A DNA stretch of 5,532 bases. It comes from an uncultured Clostridia bacterium (lineage in GTDB: Bacteria > Bacillota > Clostridia > Oscillospirales > Acutalibacteraceae). Shown piece by piece: positions 4,869 to 5,532 of the stretch. Under the pieces are notes generated by a model that was given only the letters and a program-made list of their open reading frames with translations, searched no databases and was not told the origin of the DNA. The stretch is from positions 1-5,532 of the forward strand of contig CAMNDS010000064.1 in the NCBI GenBank assembly GCA_946535695.1, in the 5' to 3' direction. Within the stretch, counting starts at the first letter, position 1, and every line of letters begins with the position of its first letter. Position numbers and translations under genes: made by a program.

Positions 4869-5532
4869 ATGCATAAAAAAATAAATGAAAATTTTATTCA
4901 TTTTTTGCTCTTAATATTTTTAACTATTTTAATGCCACTTTGTAAAATAAATGGTTCCGATACAAAAACTTGTGCTGAAACTCGGCCAAAAGTTTCGGTT
5001 ATAGTGCCGGTTTATAAGGTCGAGCCTTGGCTCCGAGAATGCATGGATAGTTTAGTTAATCAAACTTTAAAAGGAATAGAAATAATTGCTGTCGACGACG
5101 GCTCGCCTGATAATTGCGGAAAAATTTTAGATGAATATGCAGACAAATACAAAGAAAAAGTTAAAGTTATACACCAAAAAAACGGTGGTGTTCAAAGAGC
5201 CCGAAATGCAGGACTTGATGCTGCAACAGGTGAGTATATTGCTTTAGTCGATTCTGATGACTATGTGCATCCTAAAACCTATGAAGTAGCTTATGAATAT
5301 GCAAAAAAAGATAACGTTGATATGTTAAATTTTAAAGCCAGAGTATTCGATGACGGACACGATAATCACATAAATAAGATAGATTTTTCAGATTCTAAAA
5401 TCTTATCCAAAAGCGAATATATAAAAAATAACATAAGCGGTTGGGTTTGGGATAATATTTTTAAAAATGAAGTTATACAAAAAGATAAAATAAGATTTAT
5501 TCCGGGTATTAAACCGGCTGATGATACTTGTT
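4869..5532 (+). CDS. Family 2 glycosyltransferase with N-terminal export signal (partial)
   Basis: The frame is open from ATG 4869 to the right edge (221 codons), so the C-terminus is missing. AGAGGTGA at 4855-4862 is well placed for this start. From residue 41 it is a typical GT2, GT-A-fold domain: VSVIVPVYKVEPWLRECMDS (42-61), the nucleotide-binding VDDGSPD (75-81), NGGVQRARNAGLDAATGEYI (105-124) and the metal-binding DSDD (128-131). Such enzymes move a sugar from an activated donor to a glycan, lipid or protein acceptor, normally in the cytoplasm. Here the domain is preceded by MHKK and a hydrophobic run (FLLLIFLTILMPL, residues 12-24), then a short polar stretch. This looks like a signal peptide or a membrane anchor. 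If exported, it would work outside the cytoplasm, possibly on host or surface glycans; if anchored with the domain inside, it is a conventional envelope enzyme. The enzyme class is secure; location and acceptor are not. Confidence 0.88.
   Translation, partial: MHKKINENFIHFLLLIFLTILMPLCKINGSDTKTCAETRPKVSVIVPVYKVEPWLRECMDSLVNQTLKGIEIIAVDDGSPDNCGKILDEYADKYKEKVKVIHQKNGGVQRARNAGLDAATGEYIALVDSDDYVHPKTYEVAYEYAKKDNVDMLNFKARVFDDGHDNHINKIDFSDSKILSKSEYIKNNISGWVWDNIFKNEVIQKDKIRFIPGIKPADDTC

Noticed and set aside
4941..4943. Cys25 of the glycosyltransferase as a lipoprotein attachment site.
   Set aside because: The residues before it are MPL; a Leu directly before Cys does not fit a lipobox.
1..5532. CRISPR array, tRNA, rRNA, transposase or integrase.
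   Set aside because: I saw no regularly spaced repeats, no cloverleaf or rRNA segments and no transposase or integrase motifs on either strand.

Overview
This AT-rich window (GC roughly 30 percent by eye) has strong GGAGG-type Shine-Dalgarno sites and sigma-70/sigma-A-like promoters. It most likely comes from a Clostridia-type Firmicute. The two best lineage clues are a secreted protein ending in a copper-amine-oxidase-like stalk domain, and a conserved hypothetical protein (1916-2686) whose sequence pattern I associate from memory with Oscillospiraceae and related Clostridia. The strong AT bias and two or three proteins with export signals would suit a host-associated bacterium, but no ribosomal or housekeeping marker is present to test this.

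Left part, minus strand (1-1777): two tightly coupled genes are read leftwards, a secreted or anchored stalk-domain protein (839-1777) and, one base later, the first 279 residues of an AAA ATPase (1-837) that runs off the left edge. The ATPase has the winged-helix-like N-terminal region and degenerate first ATPase module that I recall from ATPases of extracellular contractile injection system (eCIS) loci. The window may therefore be the flank of such a locus lying to the left.

Middle (1778-2876): a divergent intergenic region with a perfect 7-3-7 inverted repeat, then the Clostridia-type conserved hypothetical gene, then a hairpin, a GC-rich element with a T tract, and a consensus promoter.

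Right part, plus strand (2877-5532): that promoter drives a gene for an exported protein with a transmembrane segment and a G7 tract. A gene whose C-terminal half resembles DUF7674 follows. A 569-base stretch (4300-4868) holds a candidate 46-codon gene, a second copy of the GC-rich hairpin motif in inverted orientation, a promoter and a five-codon leader ORF. Last comes the 5' part of a family 2 glycosyltransferase with an unexpected N-terminal export signal.

How the parts cooperate is inference. The left operon could belong to a contractile injection locus. The exported protein plus the DUF7674-like protein could be a functional pair. The glycosyltransferase could act outside the cytoplasm. 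None of these links is proved by the sequence.
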